Positions 1-8,670 are shown, numbered from the stretch's first letter. The stretch: DNA of 26,168 bases from Kiritimatiellia bacterium (GCA_017405115.1 JAFRBA010000287.1:1-26168), one strand, 5' to 3'. Numbers and translations: made by a program. The notes: generated from the letters alone by a model not told the origin.

Positions 1-166
1 ACAAGCACGGCAGTTGGACTCTGCCCGCAGCCGGAGACTGCCGCCGAGGGGAGTGTCTCGTCACGGCATATTGTCGAAACGCTCTGCCGTGCGCGATTCC
101 GGATTGTCGAGACCGAGCGACAACCCCGCAGCGACCCCGCACTTCACTAACCGATTACGGTCGGAT
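1..166. other. Left edge, no supported gene
   Basis: All three forward frames are open here for tens of codons, which is expected in GC-rich DNA. The first frame is open from base 1 to a TAA at 148-150, so it could be the last 49 codons of a gene entering from the left. Its translation shows no recognisable motif and its third-position GC is only moderate. The short motif ATTGTCGARAC occurs twice, near 70 and 103. Nothing else is visible. Confidence 0.4.
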
Positions 167-196
167 TTGACCGCTTTGGCGCGGATGTTGTATAAT
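167..196 (+). promoter_or_regulatory. Sigma70-type promoter, predicted leaderless
   Basis: TTGACC at 167-172, an 18-base spacer and a perfect TATAAT at 191-196. Only 7 bases separate the -10 box from the ATG at 204, so the expected transcription start falls at or within a base of the start codon. There is no Shine-Dalgarno sequence. Confidence 0.8.
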
Positions 197-203
197 ACGC
201 GGC

Positions 204-1490
204 ATGAAAGATGACATCCAGATTCCATTCGGCGTTATAGCGGCGGTTGCCGTTTTCTTTGTCTCGGCGCACCTCTGTGCGGCGGCGGTGTTCGACGTGC
301 GCACTTACGGCGCGAAGGGCGATGGCGTCGCGAAGGACACGGCGGCCATCCAGAAGGCGGTTGACGCCGCGAGCGCCGCGGGCGGCGGCACGGTGGAGTT
401 CGCCCCCGGCACGTACCTGGCCGGATCGATATGGCTCAGGGACAACGTCGACTTCCACCTCGGCCCCGGTGCGACGCTGAAGGGGAGCCCGGATCCGGCG
501 GACTACTGCGCGTCGAACTGCTGCCCGCAGAACGCCGCGTCGCCAAGGAGCGGCGACAACACGTCGGGCGGCCACCTGCTTCTCGGCGTCGGCGTCAAGA
601 ACGTGACGCTGCGCGGACCGGGGAAGGTGGACGGAAACTCGCCGGCCTTCATCCTGGACGCCGCGGGCAAGCCGCTCAAGAGCAAGAACGACATCGTCTG
701 GCGTCCTGCGCAGATGGTGTGGTTCGTCGACTCGAGCGACATACGCATCACCGACCTGGAGCTCGCCGACTCCCCGTACTGGAGCTGCTTCATCCTCAAC
801 TGCGACCGCGTGTGGATACGCGGCTGCTACGTGCACACCGAGCGCCGCCGCTACCACACCTTCAACGGCGACGGCATCGACATCGACCGCTCGCGCTGGG
901 TTACGATATCCGACTGCCGCATAGACACGGCCGACGACTGCATCACGCTGCGGGCGTCGGCGACCAAGAGGCTTGCAGACCCGCGCGACTGCGCGTACGT
1001 GACCGTGTCGGACTGCAACCTCTCGACGTCGTGCAACGCGATCCGCCCGGGGGTGGGCGAGGGGCGCATCCACGACGCGGTCTTCTCCAACCTCACGATA
1101 TCCGACACGCGCACGGCGTTCAACTTCGTCTCGTCGTACGGTCGGCTGTCCCGCGGGGCGGACATATCCGGGATACGGGTGCAGAACGTGCGGGTCGACT
1201 CGAGGCTGTTCCTGCGCATGCACCACATGTATTCGACGGAGGGGCTTTTCCGCGACATCGTGTTCGACGGAGTCTCTGGGACGGTGCGCGAGCCGTCGCG
1301 AATCTACGCGAAGAAGACGCGTCCGTTCGAGAACATCGTCTTCCGGAACGTCGAGCTGCCTTGCGGCTTCGTCGCGTTCAACGCCGACGTGCGGATAGAC
1401 GGAGGGACGTTCGCGCCGTTGGAGCTCCCCGCCGAGGAGCGCGCCAAGATAGAGGGCGACATAGACAGCAACCGCAAGCTGCTGCACTGA
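204..1490 (+). CDS. Secreted GH28-like polygalacturonase family protein
   Basis: This is a 428-residue protein with an N-terminal signal segment (about residues 8-28) followed by FDVRTYGAKGDG, the typical opening of pectate-lyase/GH28 right-handed beta-helix enzymes. GH28 enzymes hydrolyse galacturonan or related pectic glycans, here probably in the periplasm or outside the cell. Two catalytic blocks are visible: NGDGIDID (residues 221-228, matching the NTDG block) and DTADDC (D244/D245, matching the paired Asp). The usual GHG block is not seen; the equivalent place reads CNAIRPGVGEG (277-287), so substrate or mechanism may differ from classic polygalacturonases. The start is fixed by the TATAAT promoter 7 bases upstream. 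The gene is followed after 70 bases by another secreted glycosidase-like gene. It could also act on rhamnogalacturonan or another uronic-acid glycan. Confidence 0.82.
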   Translation: MKDDIQIPFGVIAAVAVFFVSAHLCAAAVFDVRTYGAKGDGVAKDTAAIQKAVDAASAAGGGTVEFAPGTYLAGSIWLRDNVDFHLGPGATLKGSPDPADYCASNCCPQNAASPRSGDNTSGGHLLLGVGVKNVTLRGPGKVDGNSPAFILDAAGKPLKSKNDIVWRPAQMVWFVDSSDIRITDLELADSPYWSCFILNCDRVWIRGCYVHTERRRYHTFNGDGIDIDRSRWVTISDCRIDTADDCITLRASATKRLADPRDCAYVTVSDCNLSTSCNAIRPGVGEGRIHDAVFSNLTISDTRTAFNFVSSYGRLSRGADISGIRVQNVRVDSRLFLRMHHMYSTEGLFRDIVFDGVSGTVREPSRIYAKKTRPFENIVFRNVELPCGFVAFNADVRIDGGTFAPLELPAEERAKIEGDIDSNRKLLH

Positions 1491-1516
1491 CGGCGTCCGG
1501 GCCTTCGATTTTTTAG

Positions 1517-1556
1517 TATACTGTCAAGCACAAGGACACGTAATTAAGACAAGGAG
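1517..1556 (+). promoter_or_regulatory. Possible -10 box and strong RBS before the glycosidase-like gene
   Basis: AAGGAG at 1551-1556 lies 4 bases before the ATG at 1561 and supports that start. TATACT at 1517-1522 could be a -10 box giving a leader of about 32 bases, but there is no acceptable -35. Cotranscription with the GH28-like gene is equally possible. Confidence 0.4.
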
Positions 1557-1560
1557 ACCA

Positions 1561-3831
1561 ATGAAAAAGAATACAGCATGTCTAGTCGCGGCAGCCGTGG
1601 GTGCTGCAGCGTGGCTGGGCGCTTCCGCCGCAGACTTCTCGATTGAGAACGAGGATTTCCGCCTTGTCGTGGGCGACGATGCCTGCGTGAAGTCGCTTGT
1701 CGTGAAGGCGACGGGCGAGGAATGCGCAGACCTGTCGCAGAAGACGCCGATCCTCACGGTGACGCAGGATCGTCCGTTCGACAACGAGCTGAAGCTCATA
1801 CACCCGCACAAGCGCACCACGTACCCGGCGAGCAGCCTGCGCAGAAAGGGCGATCTGCTCGTGTTCGGGTTCGAACACGGGCTCTACGAGGCGTCCGTGC
1901 GCGTGAAGGCGGCTCCGCGGTACGTGCTGTTCACGCTGGAGGACTTCCCGTTCGAGCGGAAGGGATCGTACACATACCTAAAGACGGACGTGCCGCGTGC
2001 GGCGTCCTGCCGGTTCCTCCGGCTGCCGGTGCGCGACCGCAGGAACTTCGGCAACTGGCTAAACGCCTGCTGGGACGAGCGGGCGGCCGTGTGCGTGGCG
2101 GGCGCGTCGCCGCATCCCGACGTCGACCACGAAGAGCGTCCCGGGGCGAAGGTGCTGTACGCCGACGCGATAACCGGCATACGCCTGCGCGGAGCCTCGG
2201 CCGCGGTCATCGCTGCGCCTGGGCGCGAGGCGTTCCTGGACGCGATGGACGCGTTCGAGCGCGACCTCGGGCTTCCGCGCGGCGTGAAGAGCCGGCGGTC
2301 CGAGGTCGTGAAGGAGCCCATATTCCACCTTGGCGGCGACTACAGCCTCGCTCGCACGGGCGAGGCGATAGAGTTCATGAAGAAGGGCGGGTTCAGGCTC
2401 GCGACGATGTCGTACTACAACCTGTTCAAGTCTTCGCCGAGCTGGGGGATATGCGGCGACTACGAGTGGCGCGACGACGTTCCGAACGGCGAGGCGGACG
2501 TGCGCGCGATGCTCGGCAAGTTCCATGCGGCCGGCATGTACGTGGGCTTCCACACGCTCCATTCCCACATCGGGCTCAAGAGCGGATACGTCACGCCGGT
2601 CGCGGATCCGCGCCTCAACAAGACGCGCCGCTTCACGCTGGCCGCGCCGCTTTCCTCCGACACGAACGCAACCGAGGTCGCGGTGTTCGAGCCCACTGCG
2701 GACGTGCCGATGTTCGAGCCGTGCCGCATACTGCAGTTCGGCGGGGAGCTGATGTCCTACGAAAGCTGCAGCGCCGAGCCTCCGTACAGGTTCTTCGGCG
2801 TGAAGCGGGGCGTCCATGCGACGCGGGTGACCGCGCATGCGCGCGGGGATGTGGGCGGCATACTCGACGTGAGCGAATACGGCGCGCCGATGAGCTGCTA
2901 CGTCGACCAGAACACGGACCTGCAGGACGAGGTGGCGGCGAAGCTGGCCCGCGCCTACAACTGCGGCTACGACTACGTCTACCTCGACGGGTCGGAAGGC
3001 GTGAACCCTCCGTTCAACTACCACGTCGCGAACGCCCAGTACCGCTACTGGAAGCTGCTGAAGCCCGAGCCTCTGTTCGGAGAGGCCGCGGCGAAGTCGC
3101 ACTTCGGCTGGCACATGCTCGCCGGAGCAAACGCGTTCGACTGTTTCCCGCCCGAGATATTCAAGGCGAATCTGCGGGCATATCCCTTCAAGCAGGCGCC
3201 GATCACGCAGCAGGACATGACGCGCGTCGACTTCGGCTGGTGGCACTTCGCGCTTCCGTACGCTCCGAAGGACGGCAAGCCCGGCTCGCTGGGCACGCAG
3301 GCCGACCACTGGGAATACGGGGTGTCCGTGGCGACGGCGTGGGACTGCGCGGCGTCCATCTCGATGCAACTCGACGCGCTCAGGACGCATCCGCGCACGG
3401 ACGACATCCTTGCGATGATGAAGCGCTGGGCGGACGTGCGCCGGAGCGGGAAGTTCCGCGAAGAGTGGCGCGAGGAGCTGAAGGACGTGTCGAAGGAGCA
3501 CCACCTGCTCGTCAACGCCAGGGGCGAGTACGAACTTGTGCGCTACGACCAGATCCTCGCGGGAGACTGCGCGAGGCCGGTGCGCGCGTTCCTCTTCGAG
3601 AAGGACGGGGCGAACTGGGTGCTCTACTGGCACTGCACCGGCGAAGGGCGGCTCTGGCTGCCGGCGGCGCCGGGCAAGCTGCAGGTCTTCGACGAGTTCG
3701 CGGGCAAGCCCGTCGCGGTCGAGGCGTCGAACGCGGGAGCCGTGGTGCCGGTCGGGTCCCGGCTGTACCTCAAGACGTCTCTTCCTCGTGGCGAGATCGA
3801 GGCTGCGTTCAAGGCGAGCGTGCTGAAGTGA
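1561..3831 (+). CDS. Large secreted glycosidase-like protein (TIM-barrel type)
   Basis: This is a 756-residue protein with a clear signal peptide (charged KKN, hydrophobic stretch, cleavage near ASAAD at about residue 24). The N-terminal ~230 residues read as a beta-rich domain. From about residue 255 the pattern resembles a TIM-barrel hydrolase of the alpha-galactosidase/GH-D kind: [26 protein letters not shown] and YVYLDGSEG with D476 and E479 as candidate active-site acids. A beta insertion at about 375-435 contains [13 protein letters not shown] and [10 protein letters not shown]. The tail (about 640-756) is again beta-rich. I cannot assign a numbered GH family. The neighbouring pectinase-like gene suggests both act on the same plant or host glycan. 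The start is supported by AAGGAG 4 bases upstream. Confidence 0.72.
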   Translation: MKKNTACLVAAAVGAAAWLGASAADFSIENEDFRLVVGDDACVKSLVVKATGEECADLSQKTPILTVTQDRPFDNELKLIHPHKRTTYPASSLRRKGDLLVFGFEHGLYEASVRVKAAPRYVLFTLEDFPFERKGSYTYLKTDVPRAASCRFLRLPVRDRRNFGNWLNACWDERAAVCVAGASPHPDVDHEERPGAKVLYADAITGIRLRGASAAVIAAPGREAFLDAMDAFERDLGLPRGVKSRRSEVVKEPIFHLGGDYSLARTGEAIEFMKKGGFRLATMSYYNLFKSSPSWGICGDYEWRDDVPNGEADVRAMLGKFHAAGMYVGFHTLHSHIGLKSGYVTPVADPRLNKTRRFTLAAPLSSDTNATEVAVFEPTADVPMFEPCRILQFGGELMSYESCSAEPPYRFFGVKRGVHATRVTAHARGDVGGILDVSEYGAPMSCYVDQNTDLQDEVAAKLARAYNCGYDYVYLDGSEGVNPPFNYHVANAQYRYWKLLKPEPLFGEAAAKSHFGWHMLAGANAFDCFPPEIFKANLRAYPFKQAPITQQDMTRVDFGWWHFALPYAPKDGKPGSLGTQADHWEYGVSVATAWDCAASISMQLDALRTHPRTDDILAMMKRWADVRRSGKFREEWREELKDVSKEHHLLVNARGEYELVRYDQILAGDCARPVRAFLFEKDGANWVLYWHCTGEGRLWLPAAPGKLQVFDEFAGKPVAVEASNAGAVVPVGSRLYLKTSLPRGEIEAAFKASVLK

Positions 3832-3870
3832 AGCGTCGCATTTTCCCTCGCGCGGCGGCGTCGATATTTT

Positions 3871-3879
3871 TGGTATAAT
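3871..3879 (+). promoter_or_regulatory. Extended -10 promoter, predicted leaderless
   Basis: TGG followed by TATAAT at 3874-3879 forms an extended -10. The ATG at 3887 is 7 bases after the hexamer, the same spacing as at 191-204. No convincing -35 or Shine-Dalgarno is present. Confidence 0.75.
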
Positions 3880-3886
3880 ACACGCC

Positions 3887-4381
3887 ATGAAAGCGACTAT
3901 CGATACCAGCATGGGGGTCATAACCCTCGAGCTTGACGACGAGAAGGCTCCGGCGACGGTGGCGAACTTCGCCAGGTACGCCAAGGAGGGCCACTACGAC
4001 GGCACGATCTTCCACCGCGTCATAGACGGGTTCATGATCCAGGGCGGGGGCTTCACCAAGGAGATGTCCCAGAAGCCCACGCACGAGCCGATCAGGAACG
4101 AGGCGATGAACGGGCTCAAGAACGCGCGCGGCACGATCGCGATGGCGCGCACGATGGTCGTGGACTCCGCGACCAGCCAGTTCTTCATCAACCTCGTCGA
4201 CAATGCGTTCCTCGACTTCCAGAACCCGACGCTCCAAGGCTTCGGCTACGCCGTCTTCGGCAAAGTCACCGACGGCATGTCCGTCGTGGACGCCATCGGC
4301 AAGGCGAAGACTGGCAGCGTCGGCCCCCACCAGGACGTGCCGGTTGCGCCGATCACAATAAAAAAGGTCACGGTCGGTTGA
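3887..4381 (+). CDS. Cyclophilin-type peptidyl-prolyl cis-trans isomerase
   Basis: This is a 164-residue single-domain cyclophilin, the normal size for bacterial PpiB-type enzymes, which catalyse cis-trans isomerisation of X-Pro bonds. The signature blocks are all present: [13 protein letters not shown] (F42, H43, catalytic R44, Q52), RGTIAMART (81-89) and [10 protein letters not shown] (97-106). No signal peptide is visible, so it is probably cytoplasmic. It has its own leaderless-type promoter and looks monocistronic. The -35 box of the next gene overlaps its stop codon. The family assignment is very safe. The choice between ppiA and ppiB naming is not, so no symbol is given. Confidence 0.95.
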   Translation: MKATIDTSMGVITLELDDEKAPATVANFARYAKEGHYDGTIFHRVIDGFMIQGGGFTKEMSQKPTHEPIRNEAMNGLKNARGTIAMARTMVVDSATSQFFINLVDNAFLDFQNPTLQGFGYAVFGKVTDGMSVVDAIGKAKTGSVGPHQDVPVAPITIKKVTVG

Positions 4382-4406
4382 TTTTCCGCCGCGGAAAGTA
4401 TATAAT
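4378..4406 (+). promoter_or_regulatory. Promoter with palindromic operator-like spacer
   Basis: TTGATT at 4378-4383 overlaps the cyclophilin stop codon. A 17-base spacer leads to TATAAT at 4401-4406. The spacer holds TTTCCGC-C-GCGGAAA (4383-4397), a perfect 7-base inverted repeat lying between the two boxes and touching the end of the -35. A bound protein there would block RNA polymerase. The transcript would have a leader of about 30 bases with AGGAG at 4429-4433, nine bases before the ATG at 4443. Confidence 0.72.
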
Positions 4407-4442
4407 CTCATCCATCAGTCACCCTCACAGGAGCAGTAGACC

Positions 4443-5006
4443 ATGAAGAAGATCATCTCGATTGCATTGGTAGCGGCCGCAGTCTCGCCCGTTTTTGCGC
4501 AGGAGGCGGCGCCCGCAAAGGAGGATGCCGCGGTGCCGCGCGAGGAGCGCGTGCGCAGCGACGTATGGCCGGCGTTCATCGCGGTGTGCGAGTTCCCCGA
4601 CGTCACGGACGTCGTCGGCCTCCGCCTCACGCTTCCGTTCTCCACCAGGCAGGAGAACATCACCGGCGTCGACCTCGGCCTGTGGGGTCGTTCGATCTAC
4701 TTCGAAGGCATACAGGTTAACATCCTGCGCAACGACGTCAAGGACGACCTGTCCGGCGTGCAGGTCGGCATCTACAACACGGTCGGGGGCGGCGACCTCC
4801 TCGGCTTCCAGGCCGGTCTATGGAACGAGGCCAACTCCATGCGCGGCGCCCAGGTGGGTCTCATCAACGTGTGCGGGGAGACCGAGGGCTTCCAGGTCGG
4901 CATCATAAACCGCACCGAGACGATGTACGGCTACCAGGTCGGCATAATCAACATCATCCGCGACGCGGAGCTCCAGTTCTGCCCGATCGTCAACATTGGG
5001 TTCTGA
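4443..5006 (+). CDS. Exported surface-repeat protein (LA_2272-like)
   Basis: This is a 187-residue protein with a signal peptide (MKKIISIALVAAAVSPVFAQ, cleavage after residue 19 or 20). From about residue 75 to the C-terminus it consists of short repeats of the form G-x-Q-V-G-[IL]-x-N: GVQVGIYN, GFQAGLWN, GAQVGLIN, GFQVGIIN and GYQVGIIN, with two more diverged units at the front. This pattern is that of the LA_2272-type surface-repeat family, probably a beta-structured outer-membrane or cell-surface protein of unknown function. It is the first gene of a tight unit: the DUF1015 gene starts 3 bases after its stop. Its leader and AGGAG Shine-Dalgarno contrast with the leaderless genes nearby. 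Confidence 0.75.
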   Translation: MKKIISIALVAAAVSPVFAQEAAPAKEDAAVPREERVRSDVWPAFIAVCEFPDVTDVVGLRLTLPFSTRQENITGVDLGLWGRSIYFEGIQVNILRNDVKDDLSGVQVGIYNTVGGGDLLGFQAGLWNEANSMRGAQVGLINVCGETEGFQVGIINRTETMYGYQVGIINIIRDAELQFCPIVNIGF

Positions 5007-5009
5007 GCC

Positions 5010-6203
5010 ATGACTATCCGTCCGTTCGCCGCCATCCGCCCCGATGCTCGCTTCGTGGCGGATGTCGCCGCTGTTCCGTATGACGTGGTGGACACTGCCG
5101 AGGCCCGTGCGCTGGCCGCCGGGAACCCCCGTAGCTTCCTCCATGTGTCGCGCCCCGAGATCGACCTCGCCGACGGCGCAGGCTGCTCGTCGCCGGAGGC
5201 GTACGCCCAGGCGCGCAGGGCGCTCGACGGCCTCGTCGGCGACGGAACGCTTGTCCGCGACGAAACGCCGCGGTTCTACGCCTACCGCCAGACGATGGGC
5301 TCCCACTCGCAGACCGGCATAGTCGCGACGTTCGACACCAAGGACTACCTCTCCGGCGTGCTGAAGCAGCACGAGAAGACCCGCAAGGACAAGGAAGACG
5401 ACCGCACTCGCCACATCGAGACGCTTTCGGCGCACACAGGCCCGGCGTTCCTGACGTACCGCGACGACAGGGCGATCGACCTCATCGTGGCCGACGCATG
5501 CCGCCGCGAGCCGCTCTACGACTTCGTGGCCCCCGATGGAATCGGCCACACGGTCTGGGAGATCGCCGACGCGTCCTCTTGCGCCGCCGACGAGCTGGTG
5601 GAGCTCTTCGCGCGCATCCCCGTGGCCTACATCGCGGACGGGCACCACCGCAGCGCGGCGGCGGCCCGCTACGCGCAGGCGCACGGCTTCGAGGGCGAGA
5701 GCCGTTGGTTCATGGCGGTCATCTTCCCGGCGAGCCAGCTGAAGATACTTGCGTACAACAGGCTGGTCAGGGACCTCAACGGGCTTTCCGAATACGAGTT
5801 CATGTCGAGGGTCGCCGAGAACTTCAGCGTGGGGAAGAAGGGCTCCCGCAACTGCCGCATGTACTTCAGGGGGAACTGGCACGACCTGTCGTGGGACATT
5901 CCGCCGGACGCGGACGTGGTGGGCTCGCTCGACGTTTCCTATCTGCAGGACAGGCTGCTCGCCCCCGTACTCGGCATAGGCGACCCGCGCACCGATCCTC
6001 GCATATCGTTCATGGGCGGCATACGCGGCGACGCCGAGCTCGCGGCGAAGGTGGACTCCGGCGAGAACGCGGTCGCGTTCGCGATGGAGCCGGTGACGGT
6101 CGAGGAGATGATGGCGATTGCGGACGCCGGGGCGATAATGCCCCCCAAGTCCACCTGGTTCGAGCCAAAGCTGAGGAGCGGGCTTTTCGTCCACGCAGTC
6201 TGA
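5010..6203 (+). CDS. DUF1015 family protein
   Basis: This is a 397-residue soluble protein with the family opening RPFAAIRP and the block VPYDVVDTAEARALAAGNPRS, then FLHVSRPEIDL. A second hallmark is YIADGHHR at 207-214, whose Asp and His pair look like metal or phosphate ligands. Its length fits the family, which is widespread in anaerobes and uncharacterised; some annotations link it to serine-kinase-like proteins, but that cannot be judged here. It starts 3 bases after the surface-repeat gene without a clear Shine-Dalgarno, so translation is probably coupled. Its stop overlaps the start of the next gene. Confidence 0.88.
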   Translation: MTIRPFAAIRPDARFVADVAAVPYDVVDTAEARALAAGNPRSFLHVSRPEIDLADGAGCSSPEAYAQARRALDGLVGDGTLVRDETPRFYAYRQTMGSHSQTGIVATFDTKDYLSGVLKQHEKTRKDKEDDRTRHIETLSAHTGPAFLTYRDDRAIDLIVADACRREPLYDFVAPDGIGHTVWEIADASSCAADELVELFARIPVAYIADGHHRSAAAARYAQAHGFEGESRWFMAVIFPASQLKILAYNRLVRDLNGLSEYEFMSRVAENFSVGKKGSRNCRMYFRGNWHDLSWDIPPDADVVGSLDVSYLQDRLLAPVLGIGDPRTDPRISFMGGIRGDAELAAKVDSGENAVAFAMEPVTVEEMMAIADAGAIMPPKSTWFEPKLRSGLFVHAV

Positions 6204-6667
6204 TGATGTCGCTGCCCGAACTCTGGAGACGTATCAGGGCAAGGGTCATCCGCGACCCTCTGCCGCCAGAGGACGTGGCCGCTGGCTGGGCGCTTGGCAT
6301 GTTCATCGGCTGCTCGGTGCCGTTCGGCCTGCAGCTCATCGTGGCGGTGCCGCTTGCGATGATGATGCGCGTCTCGAAGATCGGCGCGACGCTCGGCACG
6401 TTCATCACAAATCCAGTGACCATCTTCTTCATCTACCCGGCGCAGACGTATGTGGTGAACCGGATGCTCTTCGGCGGCTCGCTGTCGTTCTCGCGGCTGA
6501 TGCAGACGGAATGGACCTGGCACGCGGTGCGTCGCCTGGGGGCCGAGGCGATGGCGTCGTTCTTCCTCGGCGGGCTGCTGCTGGCGATAATCCTCACGCC
6601 GATCACCTATTTCACCGTCCGAAGCTTTGTGGTGCGCAGCCGTCGGCGGAAGATGCAGTCGAGCTGA
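6203..6667 (+). CDS. DUF2062 integral membrane protein
   Basis: This is a 154-residue membrane protein. The sequence RDPLPPEDVAAGWALGMFIG and the following SVPFGLQLIVAVPLA match the conserved DUF2062 core (P-E-x-x-A-x-G-x-A-x-G-x-F-x-G). Hydrophobic stretches are at about 26-52, 68-82 and 112-136, and the protein ends in a basic tail (VRSRRRKMQSS), suggesting a cytoplasmic C-terminus. The start ATG at 6203 overlaps the stop of the DUF1015 gene (TGATG), a strong sign of translational coupling. A second ATG directly follows at 6206. It converges on larB with only 18 bases between stops. Function is unknown. Confidence 0.85.
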   Translation: MMSLPELWRRIRARVIRDPLPPEDVAAGWALGMFIGCSVPFGLQLIVAVPLAMMMRVSKIGATLGTFITNPVTIFFIYPAQTYVVNRMLFGGSLSFSRLMQTEWTWHAVRRLGAEAMASFFLGGLLLAIILTPITYFTVRSFVVRSRRRKMQSS

Positions 6668-6685
6668 CGGCGTGCCCGCGGTCCG

Positions 6686-7366
6686 TCACCGGCCGCGCAG
6701 TATGCGGCATGCGGCCACTGCCGCGCCGAAGCCGTTGTCGATGTTGACGACGGTCACGCCCTCCGCGCAGCTGTTGAGCATGGCCAGCACGGCCGCGACG
6801 CCGCCCGCGCCGCAGCCGTAGCCGACGGACGTCGGCAGCGCTATGACAGGCGCTGGAACAAGCCCCGCGACGACGCTCGGGAGCGCGCCTTCCATGCCGG
6901 CGGCGGCTATGACGACGTCGGCCTTGCGCACTTTCTCTACGACTCCGAGGAGCCGGTGCAGGCCTGCTATGCCGACGTCGTAGTAGCGCGCCGTCGAACC
7001 GCCGAAGAACTCGACCGTCCTGGCGGCTTCCTCGGCGACCGGCATGTCTGCGGTTCCAGCGGCGAGCACGGCGACAGTTCCCTTGAGCGGCTTTTGCCTG
7101 CGCCGCGTTCGCCATGTGCCGACCGCGGTGCGCGAGACGGGGTCGTATGCGGTGTCGGGCAGGGCGGCGGCGAGCGCCGCTGCCTGCCCGGGCGAGACGC
7201 GCGTCGCAAGGACGGCGCGGCCCTTTTCCTTGAACGCGGCGAATATGCCCGCGAGCTGCTCGGGCGTCTTGCCGGGGCCGTAGACCGTCTCGCCGAAGCC
7301 GGTGCGCCGGTCCCGGTCGAAGTCGAGCCTGGCGAACCGGGCGACGTCAGGCGTTGAACTTCTCAC
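6686..7366 (-). CDS. larB: LarB, nickel-pincer cofactor biosynthesis (AIR carboxylase-like)
   Basis: This protein of about 226 residues matches LarB, which carboxylates the nicotinic acid adenine dinucleotide ring in the first step of nickel-pincer-nucleotide synthesis. Visible blocks: FARLDFDRDRRTGF followed by VYGPGKTPEQ; the PurE-like core from about residue 95 (GTVAVLAAGTADMPVAEEA); AAGMEGALPSVVAGL; VIALPTSVGYGCGAGG; and NIDNGFGAA. The N-terminal helical arm usual in LarB is almost absent. The start is uncertain: GTG at 7366 (used here) or TTG at 7384, both overlapping the end of larA, which implies coupling. Partner genes larC and larE are not in the window. Confidence 0.85.
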   Translation of the reverse strand: MRSSTPDVARFARLDFDRDRRTGFGETVYGPGKTPEQLAGIFAAFKEKGRAVLATRVSPGQAAALAAALPDTAYDPVSRTAVGTWRTRRRQKPLKGTVAVLAAGTADMPVAEEAARTVEFFGGSTARYYDVGIAGLHRLLGVVEKVRKADVVIAAAGMEGALPSVVAGLVPAPVIALPTSVGYGCGAGGVAAVLAMLNSCAEGVTVVNIDNGFGAAVAACRILRGR

Positions 7367-8639
7367 GGTTGATCCAGAGGCCAAGCGCCGGGTTGGGTAT
7401 GAAGTATATCTCCTCGCCGTCCACGGTGTTGTAGCCGTACTTGAGCTTCGCGGGGTCGTACTTCGCGGCCATCTCGTCGTAGTCCGCCGCCTTGAACCCG
7501 ACGCCCTCGACCTCCTCCTTGGTGATGTTCTTCACGCAGTAGGTGATCGAGAAGCGCCCGTCGGAGGATCCGTGTATGAGGTGGGCGGCGGCGCCCATGT
7601 TCGCCCTGAGGTCCGCCGCGTCTTCGCGCTGGAAGACCTCGAGGGTGTGGAGGCGCCCGCGGTAGCCGTACTTGCGGATGAGGCCGTCGACCGTCTTGTC
7701 CTCGCCGAACTGGTGGACGCCCGGGGCGAGGATTATGAGCTCTCCGCCGTCCGCCATCGCCATGCGCGTGCGGTAGACGGCCTTGTTGCCGAGCCAGGTG
7801 GAGGTGAACTCGGACGGGTCGAGGTAGACGACGCACTTCTTTATTCCGTGCTCGACGTAGTCGATGTTCTTCTGCTGCGCGAGCTTCACGGCCTCGGTGA
7901 GACAGTTGCGGCCCTCGCCGATGAATATGCCGTGCGAGCAGATCTTCCCGCCGGGCGCGGTATTGACGGTGAGCACCCAGAGGATCGGGCGGCTGGACAT
8001 GTAGTGGTCGAACGCGTAGTCGAAGAGCTGCCTCACGGGCGTGTGGTCGCGGCCCATCGCCTTCTCCATGCCGCAGACAGCCCCGATCATGTGCGACTTG
8101 TTGATCATGTCGCTGCCGCCCGTACCGACGAAGATGTTCTTCGCGTGGTTGGCCATGCCGATTACCTCGTGCGGCACGACCTGGCCCGGCGAGACGATGA
8201 GGTCGTACTTCTCGTCCATCAGCCGGCGGTTGACCTCGACGGAGACGGGGTCCTTCCAGAGCCCCTCGGAAATCTCCGCGACTGCGTCGGCCGGCACTTC
8301 GCCGAGGCGAACGACGTCGGTGCGCCAGTTGTGGACGAGCATCTTGTCGTACGGGATGTCGCCGAACATCGTCTTCCACTGCGTCTCGGAGACGGGCACG
8401 TGGGTTCCGAGCGCGGGGAGGATGTCCACGGCCGCGCCCTTTGCCGTGAGCAGGCGGTAGAAGACCTGCGTGATGAAGCCCGCGTTGGAGTGGAAGCGCG
8501 TGAAGTCCGGCGGTATGATCAGCGCGTTGCGCACTGGGCCGCGGCGCGACTCCCAGTCCGCAAGGGCCTGTTCGAGCAGCTTTTCTATCTCTTCGTTGGC
8601 GAGGCCGGCCTCGGTCTCGGCAGTCTTGAATATGTCCAT
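7347..8639 (-). CDS. larA: LarA-family nickel-dependent 2-hydroxyacid racemase/epimerase
   Basis: This 430-residue protein belongs to the lactate racemase LarA family, which moves a hydride through a covalently bound nickel-pincer nucleotide. The key positions known from the Lactobacillus plantarum enzyme have counterparts: D45 and R48 (PPDFTR), H80 (GTHVP), H157 (VPHEV), K167 (NHAKN, the cofactor-attaching Lys) and H183 (KSHM, the nickel-binding His). The H157-K167 and K167-H183 spacings are 10 and 16, as in the reference enzyme, but H80-H157 is about 11 residues longer. The substrate may be lactate or another 2-hydroxyacid; subfamilies differ. The start has GGAGG 8 bases upstream and its own promoter. 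larB follows and overlaps its end. Confidence 0.87.
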   Translation of the reverse strand: MDIFKTAETEAGLANEEIEKLLEQALADWESRRGPVRNALIIPPDFTRFHSNAGFITQVFYRLLTAKGAAVDILPALGTHVPVSETQWKTMFGDIPYDKMLVHNWRTDVVRLGEVPADAVAEISEGLWKDPVSVEVNRRLMDEKYDLIVSPGQVVPHEVIGMANHAKNIFVGTGGSDMINKSHMIGAVCGMEKAMGRDHTPVRQLFDYAFDHYMSSRPILWVLTVNTAPGGKICSHGIFIGEGRNCLTEAVKLAQQKNIDYVEHGIKKCVVYLDPSEFTSTWLGNKAVYRTRMAMADGGELIILAPGVHQFGEDKTVDGLIRKYGYRGRLHTLEVFQREDAADLRANMGAAAHLIHGSSDGRFSITYCVKNITKEEVEGVGFKAADYDEMAAKYDPAKLKYGYNTVDGEEIYFIPNPALGLWINREKFNA

Positions 8640-8647
8640 GTCGTTTT

Positions 8648-8670
8648 CCTCCCTGTGCGGAATTATACCA
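8648..8670 (-). promoter_or_regulatory. larA promoter (extended -10) and Shine-Dalgarno
   Basis: On the minus strand TGG-TATAAT covers 8670-8662, followed by a leader of about 15 bases and GGAGG (8652-8648), eight bases before the ATG at 8639. No clear -35 is seen. This separates larAB from the two-component genes upstream on the same strand. Confidence 0.75.

Noticed and set aside
14..214. Small plus-strand frame at the left edge
   Set aside because: It overlaps the promoter and start of the GH28-like gene, has low-complexity Arg/Ser composition and no Shine-Dalgarno.
147..1487. Long open frame on the minus strand opposite the GH28-like gene
   Set aside because: It is a shadow caused by GC-rich codons. 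It has no recognisable domain and is Arg/Val/His-rich, whereas the plus strand has clear motifs, a signal peptide and a promoter.
1491..1516. Rho-independent terminator after the GH28-like gene
   Set aside because: There is a T-run, but the preceding GGC/GCC pairing is only about three bases, too weak to call.
2059..3984. 641-codon minus-strand open frame
   Set aside because: Same shadow pattern, with composition unlike a real protein. The plus-strand glycosidase-like protein covers it with a signal peptide and Shine-Dalgarno.
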